Of a stretch of 64,000 bases of DNA, positions 38,427-46,929 are shown piece after piece; the stretch's first letter is position 1, and every line of letters begins with the position of its first letter. This stretch comes from Piscibacillus halophilus. Its GTDB lineage: Bacteria > Bacillota > Bacilli > Bacillales > Alkalibacillaceae. The notes under the pieces were generated by a model, which ran no database searches, was not told the DNA's origin, and saw only the letters and a list, made by a program, of their open reading frames with translations. The position numbers were made by a program, and so were the translations under genes. The DNA is taken from positions 52,141 to 116,140 of the forward strand of contig NZ_FOES01000006.1 in assembly GCF_900110685.1 (NCBI RefSeq), read 5' to 3'.

Positions 38427-38430
38427 AGTT

Positions 38431-38460
38431 AAAAGCTTCTGCACAAACAGAAGCTTTTTT
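38431..38460. terminator. Bidirectional terminator
   Basis: AAAAGCTTCTG (38431-38441) pairs with CAGAAGCTTTT (38448-38458) and T-run, between the + strand DUF3891 gene and the - strand yaaH gene. Confidence 0.88.
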
Positions 38461-38463
38461 GGT

Positions 38464-39747
38464 TTATATAATTTTTCGGATGTTGAATTGTTCATTCAAC
38501 ATAAACCAATTTTGTGGGAAAGCGAGACCTAGCTTCCAATAGCTAATTCCTAATAATCCGTGTTCTCTAATAAGGTCAAATTTAGCTTGAATGGAACGGG
38601 CATCCTCGAACCATACTTCGTGTTGATTCCCATCTTCATCCCAGTAAAAGAAGAAAGGGGCTTGAGCTTCCTGATCAAATTCAATATCTTGATTGTTTTC
38701 TCTTGCTCTTTGGATGGCTTGGTTTGGACTTAATGCTTCTGCAGGGTCTCCACCTTCTTGAAAAGGTAATGTCCAATCATAACCATATAAGTTCTGCCCA
38801 AGTAAAATTTTTTCAGGTGGAATCACCGTCAATGCATACTCGACAACCCCTCTTACTGGTTCAATAGGTGAAACGGCCATTGGTGGCCCATAACTATATC
38901 CCCATTCATATGTCATTAGAACGACGAAATCAACAATTTCTCCATGAGCTTGGTAATCATGTGCTTCATACCATTGACCCGTTTGTTCTGCACTCGATTT
39001 AGGTGCAAGAGCTGTAGAGAGCATTAAATTATTAGCACTTAAACGCTCTTTAGCTTTTCGTAAAAATTGATTATAATCTTCTCTAGTATCTGCTGGTAAA
39101 AATTCTAAATCAAAATGAACATCTTGATAACCGATTTCTTGGGCAGTTTGAATGATTTCATCTAATAATTTGTCCTGTACATTTTCATCGGTTACGATTA
39201 AACGACCAATCTCTTCGCTAAACTCACCTTCTTCAATATTGGTCACCGTTAACATAAGGGCTGTATTATTCTCTGCTGCAATAGCAGGAAAGTCATTTAG
39301 TAATGGTGGTCTTAATGTGCCGTCGCGATTGACTTCATAACTAAACGGGGAAAGGTATGTTAAGTATGGAGCTCTAGCTCTTGCTGATTGTTCAAGGGTA
39401 GGGCTAACACTGTCTCCGATTGGCTCTACATAGGCGTTGCTTGTAATATCGATCCGTTCAGGCTGAGGAATTTCGATCTCCTGACCAATTTGTAAAATGG
39501 AGTCAGGGCTGATTTCATTGTATAATGCTAGTTGTTCGTAAGACATGTTAAAGCGATTGGCAATACTGGATAGACTATCCCCATTTTGAACAACGTAAAT
39601 ATTAGTAGGGATGACTAAAGATTGGCCTACAACTAAATCTTCCGGACGGTCTAGGCCATTGATTTGTACCAACTCATCGACTGAGGTCTCATACCGATTG
39701 GAGATATCATAAATACTATCCCCAGGTTGCACAACATGGATTAACAA
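38464..39747 (-). CDS. yaaH: Cortex-fragment lytic N-acetylglucosaminidase YaaH/SleL
   Basis: 427-aa germination enzyme: two LysM domains (residues 2-48 and about 50-94: HVVQPGDSIYDIS, VVQNGDSLSSIAN) then a GH18 catalytic domain. The GH18 acid motif is in DVHFDLEF, with MTYEWGYSYGPPMAVSPI and GLLGISYWKLGL also typical. It hydrolyses muramic-lactam-containing cortex fragments during germination. Lies - strand before tadA, as in B. subtilis, but separated from dgk by the 22-kb insert. Confidence 0.93.
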   Translation of the reverse strand: MLIHVVQPGDSIYDISNRYETSVDELVQINGLDRPEDLVVGQSLVIPTNIYVVQNGDSLSSIANRFNMSYEQLALYNEISPDSILQIGQEIEIPQPERIDITSNAYVEPIGDSVSPTLEQSARARAPYLTYLSPFSYEVNRDGTLRPPLLNDFPAIAAENNTALMLTVTNIEEGEFSEEIGRLIVTDENVQDKLLDEIIQTAQEIGYQDVHFDLEFLPADTREDYNQFLRKAKERLSANNLMLSTALAPKSSAEQTGQWYEAHDYQAHGEIVDFVVLMTYEWGYSYGPPMAVSPIEPVRGVVEYALTVIPPEKILLGQNLYGYDWTLPFQEGGDPAEALSPNQAIQRARENNQDIEFDQEAQAPFFFYWDEDGNQHEVWFEDARSIQAKFDLIREHGLLGISYWKLGLAFPQNWFMLNEQFNIRKII

Positions 39748-39819
39748 AACGGTTCACTCCTTTCTAATCCTCTAACTACACTGTATGTGTAAAAATTAGG
39801 CTTATGCCATTCATGATTA

Positions 39820-39828
39820 TGGTATGAT
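39820..39828 (+). promoter_or_regulatory. Extended -10 for tadA
   Basis: TGG-TATGAT (39820-39828), no clear -35; 23 bp before the tadA start. Confidence 0.35.
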
Positions 39829-39839
39829 ACTAATGATGA

Positions 39840-40299
<460 letters not shown>

Positions 40300-40301
<2 letters not shown>

Positions 40302-40332
40302 AGCTCCCACGTTTAATCGTGAGAGCTTTTTT
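40300..40332. terminator. Bidirectional terminator between tadA and BCCT gene
   Basis: AAAGCTCCCACG (40300-40311) pairs with CGTGAGAGCTTT (40318-40329, one mismatch), T-run after; serves both converging genes. Confidence 0.85.
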
Positions 40333-40337
40333 AATAA

Positions 40338-41969
40338 CTATTCTTTTTTATCAGGGTTTTGCTCTTGAATTATGCCTTTGCGAATTTTCTTTTCTTCTCT
40401 TAAGTCTTCTAATGCTGCGTAGATCCTAGCACGTTCTTGAGGTAAGGAACCATCTCTGAGTTCTTTGTGTAATGCCCAAATTAAGCAACCAACCATGAGG
40501 AACATGATTAACATGAATGGGAAACCACCTACGACAGCTGCGGTTTGTAAAGCACCTAAACCTCCAGCTAGAAGTAATACGGCCGCGAATCCACCTTCAA
40601 TAAGACCCCAAATGACACGTAATCCTAATGGTGGATTAACATTACCTTTAGAAGTTAACATCCCAATGACATACGTACCAGAGTCAGAAGATGTTATAAA
40701 GAATACGGTTAAAGAAATCATCGCAACAACTATTAATACATTTGATAATGGGAAGGTATCAAGTAATGCAAAGAAACCTTGCGCTTCGTCCACGCTTACA
40801 GCTTCCCAAATACTGCTGTTTTGGAAGTGTTCTAAGAATAGTGCTGAACCACCAAATACACTGAACCATACGATACTAACAGCTGTAGGGACAAGTAATA
40901 CACCAATTGTAAAGCTACGAATTGTACGTCCTCTAGAAACACGAGCAATAAAGGCACCTACGAATGGAGCCCAAGAAATCCACCATGCCCAATAGAAGAT
41001 TGTCCATGCATCATACCAACCTTCTGTTCCTTCACCAGCTGCATCAATTCCAAATGACATTTGGAAGATATTTTGAATATATGTTCCTGTTGAATGAGTT
41101 AATGCTTCTAAGATAAATAAAGTTGGTCCAAGAATCAATACGAATAACAATAGTAACCCTGCCACTCCAAGGTTCGTTTGGCTAAGCCATTTAATTCCTT
41201 TATCAATTCCGGAGGTTGTTGAAAGAATCGCAAGTCCAGTAACGACAGCAATGATGATTAACCATAACCCCGTATCGTTTGGTATTCCGAATAATGTTTC
41301 AAAACCTCCACCAATTTGCATAACACCTAAACCGAGTGAAGTAGAAATACCAAATAAAGTGGAAATAACACCAATAATATTAATGGTGTTACCCCAACCA
41401 CCATTAATGCCGTCACGTCCTAAAATTGGCTCAAGTGTTGAGCTTAGTAACATGGGTAAGTTTTTACGATATGAGAAATAAGCTAATGCTGCTGCGACAA
41501 TGGCGTAAACAGCCCATGGGTGAAGTCCCCAATGGAAAAATGAATATTGTAACGCTTTGTGAACAGCTCCAGCGGTTTCTGCTTCACCACTTGGTGGCCA
41601 CATATAGTGGTTAATCGGCTCAGAAACTCCCCAGAATAATAGGCCAATTCCCATACCAGCACTAAATAGCATGGCGAACCAAGCTGGTGTTGAATAAGCT
41701 GGTTTTTCATCATCATCACCAAGCTTTATTTCACCTAACGGGCTGATCATTAAATAAATGGCTAAAATCAAGAAGACACTACCACCAAGAATGAATGACC
41801 AACCTAGCTTTTCGACAACCCAATCAAATGTATTGTCGACGTAAGTTCCGAAATCATCTAGAAAAACACCGAAAGCTAAAAAAATCACAGCGATTATTAA
41901 TGACACGATAAACGCAGGTGTTTTAACCGCTGCATTAAACGAAGTTAACCCTTTTGGTTTTTCTCTCAT
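40338..41969 (-). CDS. BCCT family betaine/carnitine/choline transporter
   Basis: 543-aa secondary transporter with 12 transmembrane helices taking up compatible solutes such as glycine betaine. The BCCT signature region WAWWISWAPFVGAFIARVSRGRTIR is intact, with GMGIGLLFWGVSEPINHY (Gly-rich TM3, Na+-linked) and FFHWGLHPWAVYA. The C-terminal tail (QERARIYAALEDLREEKKIRKG) is charged, as in osmosensing BCCTs. OpuD- or LcoP-like, exact substrate open. The upstream leader has a sigma-B-type promoter and a hairpin with a U-run. Confidence 0.93.
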   Translation of the reverse strand: MREKPKGLTSFNAAVKTPAFIVSLIIAVIFLAFGVFLDDFGTYVDNTFDWVVEKLGWSFILGGSVFLILAIYLMISPLGEIKLGDDDEKPAYSTPAWFAMLFSAGMGIGLLFWGVSEPINHYMWPPSGEAETAGAVHKALQYSFFHWGLHPWAVYAIVAAALAYFSYRKNLPMLLSSTLEPILGRDGINGGWGNTINIIGVISTLFGISTSLGLGVMQIGGGFETLFGIPNDTGLWLIIIAVVTGLAILSTTSGIDKGIKWLSQTNLGVAGLLLLFVLILGPTLFILEALTHSTGTYIQNIFQMSFGIDAAGEGTEGWYDAWTIFYWAWWISWAPFVGAFIARVSRGRTIRSFTIGVLLVPTAVSIVWFSVFGGSALFLEHFQNSSIWEAVSVDEAQGFFALLDTFPLSNVLIVVAMISLTVFFITSSDSGTYVIGMLTSKGNVNPPLGLRVIWGLIEGGFAAVLLLAGGLGALQTAAVVGGFPFMLIMFLMVGCLIWALHKELRDGSLPQERARIYAALEDLREEKKIRKGIIQEQNPDKKE

Positions 41970-42033
41970 AAAACTAAAACTCTCCCTTTCATATATTTAA
42001 AATAGAATAACTAGCTCATAACCCAATATTTGA

Positions 42034-42065
42034 CGTAAAAAAACATCTAAATATGATTAGATGTT
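42034..42065 (-). terminator. Terminator-like hairpin in the BCCT leader
   Basis: On the - strand AACATCTAA (42065-42057) pairs with TTAGATGTT (42050-42042), 6-nt loop, then a seven-T run. It lies 70 bp before the BCCT start and has no upstream - strand gene to terminate, so it may attenuate the BCCT mRNA or end a short RNA. The stem has only two G-C pairs, so efficiency is uncertain. Confidence 0.5.
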
Positions 42066-42178
42066 CTTACCCTATGATTAAACTGTGTGGATTTAAATAG
42101 TGTACCTTTGCGAATTTAACGTACTTTTAATTATAATGCAAGTCCTAGAAATGGGCCGAACTACTCTATAATTCTCTT

Positions 42179-42203
42179 ATACCCTATATTATAAGGACTA
42201 AAC
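42179..42203 (-). promoter_or_regulatory. Sigma-B-type promoter upstream of BCCT gene
   Basis: On the - strand GTTTAG (42203-42198), 13-bp spacer, GGGTAT (42184-42179). Same spacing as the one before the PfpI gene. The leader to the ATG would be about 200 nt and pass through the hairpin at 42034-42065. Confidence 0.55.
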
Positions 42204-42258
42204 AAAAGTTATTTTTATAAAAGAATAATGGCTAACAGAATATGGAATGAGTTACATA

Positions 42259-42287
42259 TTGCATTTTACTAAAAAACCTAATATACT
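42259..42287 (+). promoter_or_regulatory. Promoter of SRP RNA
   Basis: TTGCAT (42259-42264), 17-bp spacer, TATACT (42282-42287), placing the start near 42294. Confidence 0.65.
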
Positions 42288-42293
42288 TGTAAT

Positions 42294-42566
42294 TGCTGTG
42301 CTAGGTGGGGAGGTAGCGGTGCCCTGTAACCCACAATCCGCTATAGTGGGGCTGAAGCCCTATCCAAGGTGAAGTGATTTTAAGGTCTGCCGTAAGTGAG
42401 CAGTGTTGACATCTGGGTCCTATGCAACGAGAACCCGTAAACCCTGTCAGGTCCGGAAGGAAGCAGCAGTAAGCGGTCATTCTCGTGTGTCGTAGGGTCG
42501 CCTAGATTGAGCTGTGATCTTACGTAACGCTTACGGGTCACTTCATCGAAGATAGGTGCACAGTTA
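42294..42566 (+). ncRNA. scr: Signal recognition particle RNA (scRNA, Bacillus large type)
   Basis: About 272 nt. The 5' GTGCTAGGTGGGGAGGTAGC and GGTGCCCTGTAA segments form the Alu-domain start; the conserved domain IV tip CAGGTCCGGAAGGAAGCAGC is near 42450-42470; the 3' part has TACGTAACGCTTACGG and GGTGCACAG. CTGTGC (42296-42301) pairs with GCACAG (42558-42563) to close helix 5. Located just before dnaX as in B. subtilis. No clear intrinsic terminator; 42567-42752 otherwise shows only AT-rich DNA. Confidence 0.95.
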
Positions 42567-42752
42567 CATATATATACCTACCTTTTAATACTTCTTTTTA
42601 CGTTCTTCACTTTTTTCACCATTAAACCTTTACCACAAACCTTTAGAATCAACATTATAATTTTAATCTTTAAGGCCTCATACAATTAGTTTTGAAATCC
42701 TACTTCTGTATCGGTTATAATGAAGAAGAAACCTTAAAGGAGAAGTTTGTCC

Positions 42753-44450
42753 ATGGCATATCAGGCTCTATATCGTGTGTGGCGACCACAGAAATTTGAA
42801 GATGTCGTCGGACAAGTACATATAACTCGAACGTTGCAAAATGCGATGGAACAGCAGAAAGTCGCACATGCTTATTTGTTTTCTGGACCTCGTGGTACTG
42901 GTAAAACTAGTGCGGCGAAAATTTTTGCTAAAGCGATCAACTGTGAAAAAGCACCAGTGAAAGAACCTTGTGGAGAATGCGATGCGTGTAGAGGTATTCA
43001 AGACGGATCGATATCGGATATCATTGAAATTGATGCTGCATCAAATAATGGTGTGGACGATATTCGAGAGATTCGTGATAAGGTTAAATATGCTCCAAGT
43101 GCTGTGGATTATAAAGTTTACATTATAGATGAGGTTCACATGCTGTCTCAAGGTGCTTTTAATGCGTTATTAAAAACGCTTGAAGAACCGCCGAGGCACG
43201 TTATTTTTATTTTAGCTACTACAGAACCACACAAAATTCCGTTAACGATTATATCACGTTGTCAGCGGTTTGATTTTAAACGGATCACACACCAGGTGAT
43301 TGTCGAGAGAATTAAGCATATATTAGATGAAGAAGGCATTCAATATGATGAACATGCTTTAATCCATGTCGCGCTAACGGCTGAAGGCGGTATGCGAGAT
43401 GCCTTAAGCTTATTAGATCAGGCTATTGCTTATAGTGATGACACTTATATTCAAATGGACGATGTATTGGCTGTAACGGGATCAATTCCTCAAGATCGAT
43501 TATTAGATATGGTGGAATCCTTACGAAATGGTGAAGCGAAAAAAGCTCTTAATCATTTAGAAGCCAGCATGCAAGAAGGAAAAGATCCGAACCGCTTTAT
43601 TTTTGATTTCATTCACTTTTTACGTGATTTATATATGTACTCAAGTGCTGAGAACATGGAAGATGTTTTAGTTCGAGCCATACCTGATGACAAGTTCAAA
43701 CATGTTGCTGAACAGGTCTCTAGTCAATGGTTAGAACAAGCGATTGACCTTCTCAATCGTACTCAACAGGATATGAAGTGGACGAACAGTCCAAAAGTTT
43801 TACTAGAAATTGCATTATTAAATATTCAAGAGCTACAAACTAAACAAGATTCTCCGAATGAACAAGGTTCTGTTTCCAATGAACTCGTCCAACAGATTTC
43901 TCAGTTAGAAAAAGAACTGAATCGAATGAAGGAACAAGGAGTGCAGGTACAAACTCAAGAGTCATCTACTCCGAAGCGTCGAGCACCACAATCACGTGGA
44001 AATCGCTATAAAGTTCCTTATGAAAAAGTTCGTCACACATTATCTGAAGCGACAAAAGATGACCTTAAAAATGTGAAGTCCAATTGGGCAGCTTTTATGG
44101 AAGGGTTAAAGAAGACCAGCCCTCCAGCTCGGGCAAAGTTAGTAGACAGTACGCCAAGGGCTGCATCTGCTAAGTCATTAATTTTGTCGTTTAAATATGA
44201 AATTCATTGTGCATTAGTGCTAGAAAATCAAGAAATGATCGAAAACGCCTTATCTGAATATATTGGTAAAAGGTTAACGATTATTCCGATTCCAGATTCA
44301 GAGTGGCAATCGATTCGAGAAGATTTTTTAAGTCAACAACAGCCGTCTGAAGAAGCTGAGGAGAAACAGGAGTCAGAACCTGAAGAGGATCCAGTTATTT
44401 CTGAAGCGAGAAAATTGGTTGGAGACGAGTTGTTAGAAATAAAAGAATAA
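42753..44450 (+). CDS. dnaX: DNA polymerase III subunits gamma/tau
   Basis: Clamp-loader ATPase. 565 aa from the ATG at 42753, 10 nt after AAAGGAG (an in-frame TTG at 42747 is too close to it). Walker A GPRGTGKT at 45-52, Zn module Cys64, Cys73, Cys76, Cys79, Walker B YIIDEVHML, SRC sensor (ISRCQRFDFKRI). C-terminal third is the charged tau extension ending in an acidic run. No obvious internal programmed-frameshift slippery site was noted. ebfC follows after 28 bp. Confidence 0.97.
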   Translation: MAYQALYRVWRPQKFEDVVGQVHITRTLQNAMEQQKVAHAYLFSGPRGTGKTSAAKIFAKAINCEKAPVKEPCGECDACRGIQDGSISDIIEIDAASNNGVDDIREIRDKVKYAPSAVDYKVYIIDEVHMLSQGAFNALLKTLEEPPRHVIFILATTEPHKIPLTIISRCQRFDFKRITHQVIVERIKHILDEEGIQYDEHALIHVALTAEGGMRDALSLLDQAIAYSDDTYIQMDDVLAVTGSIPQDRLLDMVESLRNGEAKKALNHLEASMQEGKDPNRFIFDFIHFLRDLYMYSSAENMEDVLVRAIPDDKFKHVAEQVSSQWLEQAIDLLNRTQQDMKWTNSPKVLLEIALLNIQELQTKQDSPNEQGSVSNELVQQISQLEKELNRMKEQGVQVQTQESSTPKRRAPQSRGNRYKVPYEKVRHTLSEATKDDLKNVKSNWAAFMEGLKKTSPPARAKLVDSTPRAASAKSLILSFKYEIHCALVLENQEMIENALSEYIGKRLTIIPIPDSEWQSIREDFLSQQQPSEEAEEKQESEPEEDPVISEARKLVGDELLEIKE

Positions 44451-44478
44451 CTTCTAAAATATACAGGAGGGTTTTAAT

Positions 44479-44796
44479 ATGAAAGGCATGGGTAATATGA
44501 ACAATATGATGAAACAAATGCAAAAAATGCAGAAGAAAATGATGAAGGCTCAAGAAGAACTTCATGAAATGACGTTTGAAGCAACAGCTGGTGGCGGTAT
44601 GGTTAAAGTGGTTGCAAATGGAAAAAAGGAAATCACCGATATTGAAATAAACGAAGAAGTGGTAGATCCCGATGATGTCGATATGCTTCAAGATTTAATT
44701 ATTGCGGCTACGAATGATGTATTAGGTAAAGTGGATGAAACTACAAACGATAAAATGGGGCAATTCACGCAAGGGATGAATATACCAGGTTTCTAG
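44479..44796 (+). CDS. ebfC: Nucleoid-associated protein YaaK (YbaB/EbfC family)
   Basis: 105-aa small DNA-binding protein always found between dnaX and recR. Met/Lys-rich N-terminus ([24 protein letters not shown]), then [31 protein letters not shown] core. AGGAGG is 9 nt before the ATG. recR follows after 12 bp. Confidence 0.95.
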   Translation: MKGMGNMNNMMKQMQKMQKKMMKAQEELHEMTFEATAGGGMVKVVANGKKEITDIEINEEVVDPDDVDMLQDLIIAATNDVLGKVDETTNDKMGQFTQGMNIPGF

Positions 44797-44808
44797 GAGG
44801 CTTGCACC

Positions 44809-45405
44809 ATGTATTATCCTGAACCTATCTCCAAACTGGTGGACAGTTTTACTAAATTGCCAGGAATAGGGCCGAAGACGGCAGTTCGCCTGGCTTTTTT
44901 TGTGTTAAATATGAAAGAAGACGATGTGTTGGATTTTGCTAAAAACTTAGTGAATGCCAAACGTGAACTTACGCATTGCAGTGTGTGTGGACATATAACG
45001 GATACAGACCCTTGTAGAATCTGTGATGATACAGAGCGAGACAGTTCATTGATCTGTGTTGTTCAAGATCCTAAAGATGTTATCGCGATGGAGAAAATGA
45101 AAGATTTTCAAGGTAAATATCACGTTCTTCACGGTGCGATTTCACCAATGGATGGGATCGGTCCGGAAGACATTAATGTGGCTTCCTTAATTGAAAGGTT
45201 AAAAGATGAAGAAGTTGAGGAGTTAATTTTAGCGACCAACCCAAATGTCGAAGGCGAAGCGACGGCGATGTACATTTCCCGTCTCGTCAAACCTTCAGGA
45301 ATCCGCATCTCACGAATCGCACACGGCTTACCAGTTGGTGGAGATTTAGAGTATGCAGATGAAGTAACGTTATCTAAGGCGTTAGAAGGAAGACGCGATT
45401 TATAG
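44809..45405 (+). CDS. recR: Recombination protein RecR
   Basis: RecFOR-pathway DNA clamp. 198 aa: N-terminal helix-hairpin-helix ([15 protein letters not shown]), zinc finger Cys57, Cys60, Cys69, Cys72 ([16 protein letters not shown]), Toprim domain ([14 protein letters not shown]...) and C-terminal Walker-like [20 protein letters not shown]. Family length. RBS TAGGAGG overlaps the ebfC stop. Confidence 0.97.
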   Translation: MYYPEPISKLVDSFTKLPGIGPKTAVRLAFFVLNMKEDDVLDFAKNLVNAKRELTHCSVCGHITDTDPCRICDDTERDSSLICVVQDPKDVIAMEKMKDFQGKYHVLHGAISPMDGIGPEDINVASLIERLKDEEVEELILATNPNVEGEATAMYISRLVKPSGIRISRIAHGLPVGGDLEYADEVTLSKALEGRRDL

Positions 45406-45426
45406 AAAAATCCTCTTTTCCTAGTT

Positions 45427-45460
45427 CTACTTTAACTATTAAACGCATACGTTAAAGTAG
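45427..45460 (+). other. Inverted repeat between recR and bofA
   Basis: CTACTTTAAC (45427-45436) pairs perfectly with GTTAAAGTAG (45451-45460), loop 14 nt, no T-run. It may be a protein site or mRNA structure. B. subtilis yaaL, normally here, is absent. Confidence 0.45.
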
Positions 45461-45482
45461 GACAAGCGAAAGGAGATTCGGT

Positions 45483-45749
45483 ATGGATCCAATAGTCATC
45501 ATTTTAGCGATTGTTGCGATTATGGTATTATTACTTTTCTTTGGCCCACCATTTAAAATAGTGCGCTGGACGTCAGTAGGTGTTGTCAAACTGGTCATTG
45601 GCGCATTGTTTATCTTCTTTGCCAATGTATTTGGGGCGATGTTTGGATTACACATTCCAATTAATTTGATTACATCCGCCATTGCGGGATTTTTAGGACT
45701 CTTTGGAGTAGGGGCGTTAGTTTTAATCCATCTAATGATTATTCCATAG
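45483..45749 (+). CDS. bofA: Pro-sigma-K processing inhibitor BofA
   Basis: 88-aa polytopic membrane protein that holds SpoIVFB inactive until the forespore signal arrives. Three hydrophobic segments; family block KLVIGALFIFFANVFGAMFGLHIPINLITSAIAGFLGLFGVGALVLIH. Same position after recR as in B. subtilis. AAAGGAG precedes the ATG; own terminator follows. Confidence 0.93.
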   Translation: MDPIVIILAIVAIMVLLLFFGPPFKIVRWTSVGVVKLVIGALFIFFANVFGAMFGLHIPINLITSAIAGFLGLFGVGALVLIHLMIIP

Positions 45750-45755
45750 GTAATG

Positions 45756-45786
45756 TAACCACAGATTATCTGTGGTTATTTTTTTG
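45756..45786 (+). terminator. Terminator after bofA
   Basis: TAACCACAGA (45756-45765) pairs with TCTGTGGTTA (45769-45778), then seven Ts. Confidence 0.92.
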
Positions 45787-45816
45787 TCATCATTGCATGG
45801 GTAATCAAGAGGAGTT

Positions 45817-45845
45817 TTGACGGTTTTGGGCGAATAAATTATATT
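45817..45845 (+). promoter_or_regulatory. Promoter of GyrI-like gene
   Basis: TTGACG (45817-45822), 17-bp spacer, TATATT (45840-45845). Confidence 0.6.
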
Positions 45846-45861
45846 TAAGGAGTGGAATACA

Positions 45862-46350
45862 TTGTCGGATTGGAGAATTGTGACGCGTCCTGCCTATCGT
45901 GCTGTTGGAATGAAGTGGGAAGGGACTTTTCAAGAAGTACCTGAATTAAAAAAAGTCATTCATCAAATGCGTCAGCGGGTGGATGAATTAGAACACGCAG
46001 TCAATCGTGATGTACAGTTAGGTTTATCCTATCACGTTGTTGAAAATGGCTTTGCTCATTACTCAGTATTTGAAGTAACAGACGATCAAAATGTGCTAGA
46101 TGGGATGGTTGAGATTCAAGTTCCAGAATGGACGTATATGTATACTAAGCATAAGAAAGGCGAAAATGTCGTACAGACTTATAACAATCTACATCAATGG
46201 CTTCATGACAGTGAGTATCAAGCATTAAAAGAGGCTGGTGTAACTTACTACGATCCGTATTTGCCGATTAAGCATGAGTATTACCCGACGGATCAAGACC
46301 CTGATGATCAGCACTTTGACATCTTGATTCCTGTTGTAAAAGAATCATAA
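45862..46350 (+). CDS. GyrI-like / effector-binding-domain protein
   Basis: 162-aa stand-alone AraC-type effector-binding (SHV/GyrI-like) domain: RIVTRPAYRAVGMKWEGTFQEV, then YSVFEVTD, GMVEIQVPEWTYMYTKHKKGEN and YDPYLPIKHEYYPTDQDPDDQHFDILIPV. Such domains bind small hydrophobic or cationic ligands. No DNA-binding domain is attached. TTG start with AAGGAGTGG upstream. Not at this position in B. subtilis. Ligand unknown. Confidence 0.82.
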   Translation: MSDWRIVTRPAYRAVGMKWEGTFQEVPELKKVIHQMRQRVDELEHAVNRDVQLGLSYHVVENGFAHYSVFEVTDDQNVLDGMVEIQVPEWTYMYTKHKKGENVVQTYNNLHQWLHDSEYQALKEAGVTYYDPYLPIKHEYYPTDQDPDDQHFDILIPVVKES

Positions 46351-46368
46351 TTTTTTTCATAGATTTAA

Positions 46369-46398
46369 GTATAAAACTAGATTCACCTGTCCATCCTA
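46369..46398 (+). promoter_or_regulatory. Candidate sigma-F/sigma-G promoter of gin
   Basis: GTATA (46369-46373), 15-bp spacer, GTCCATCCTA (46389-46398), 8/10 to the forespore consensus GGNNANAHTR. The start would fall near 46405, making a very short leader. Confidence 0.4.
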
Positions 46399-46417
46399 GT
46401 TGATGGAGGTGGGAAAC

Positions 46418-46609
46418 TTGGCACAAAAATCTATGAAACAATGTAAGGTTTGCGAAGAGTGGAAAGAAGACGGCATTTATTTACTCATATCTTTTATTTG
46501 CACAAGCTGTGAACAAGAGATGTTAGAGACAGATCCAACCGATGAGCGTTACCAATATTACGTGGATCGATTAAAAAGAAGTCAGGTTTCGAATCTACTA
46601 ATACAATAA
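46418..46609 (+). CDS. csfB: Anti-sigma-G factor Gin (CsfB)
   Basis: 63-aa zinc-binding inhibitor of sigma-G (and sigma-E) that times forespore gene expression. Two CxxC motifs: Cys9/Cys12 (CKVC) and Cys28/Cys31 (CTSC), then DPTDERYQYYVDRLKRS as in B. subtilis CsfB. Start is TTG at 46418, 6 nt after GGAGGTGG; an ATG at 46403 lies upstream of that site, an ATG at 46433 is a less likely alternative. The xpaC-yaaN genes that follow in B. subtilis are missing. Confidence 0.88.
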   Translation: MAQKSMKQCKVCEEWKEDGIYLLISFICTSCEQEMLETDPTDERYQYYVDRLKRSQVSNLLIQ

Positions 46610-46621
46610 ACAGAAATTTAA

Positions 46622-46647
46622 GGGGCGTTTAATAACGCTCTTTTTTT
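46622..46647 (+). terminator. Terminator after csfB
   Basis: GGGCGTT (46623-46629) pairs with AACGCTC (46634-46640), then seven Ts. Confidence 0.85.
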
Positions 46648-46661
46648 GGTTGAAATATTTA

Positions 46662-46815
46662 TTATCTATTTTCGGGAGTTTTTTATCTAATTCATTGATT
46701 TTATTATCTATATTTCAATTACTATTATCTAAAATCAAAACTTTATTATCTATATTTTAAGGTTTATTATCTAAATTTAAAGATTTATTATCTACTTAAC
46801 AGGCTTTATTCTCCT
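46662..46815. repeat. Tandem array B: 21-bp period, core TTATCTA
   Basis: Cores TTATCTA at 46662, 46683, 46704, 46725, 46746, 46767 and 46788, exactly 21 bp apart, usually preceded by TTA or TA, with a degenerate TTCTC unit at 46809. Remainders are AT-rich and variable. It lies between the csfB terminator and the yaaO promoter region in the 320-bp csfB-yaaO gap. Both strands contain stop codons, so it is not coding. Confidence 0.95.
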
Positions 46816-46891
46816 TTTCAAAGTAAAATGTTAATATTCCAGTCAACATGCCCATAGATTTACTGTCGTTCATGGCATTTTTTGATGTCCG

Positions 46892-46900
46892 TGATAAGAT
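46892..46900 (+). promoter_or_regulatory. Extended -10 for yaaO-tmk
   Basis: TGA-TAAGAT (46892-46900), 29 bp before the yaaO start; no good -35. Confidence 0.35.
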
Positions 46901-46929
46901 AGTAGTGAAGTTTTTAGAGGAGAATGAGT

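Noticed and set aside
15973..38430. Prophage or integrative element
   Set aside because: No integrase, phage structural gene, transposase, tRNA-end duplication or flanking direct repeat was seen.
40465..40995. 176-aa frame antisense to the BCCT gene
   Set aside because: Shadow of a well-conserved membrane transporter frame; no independent support.
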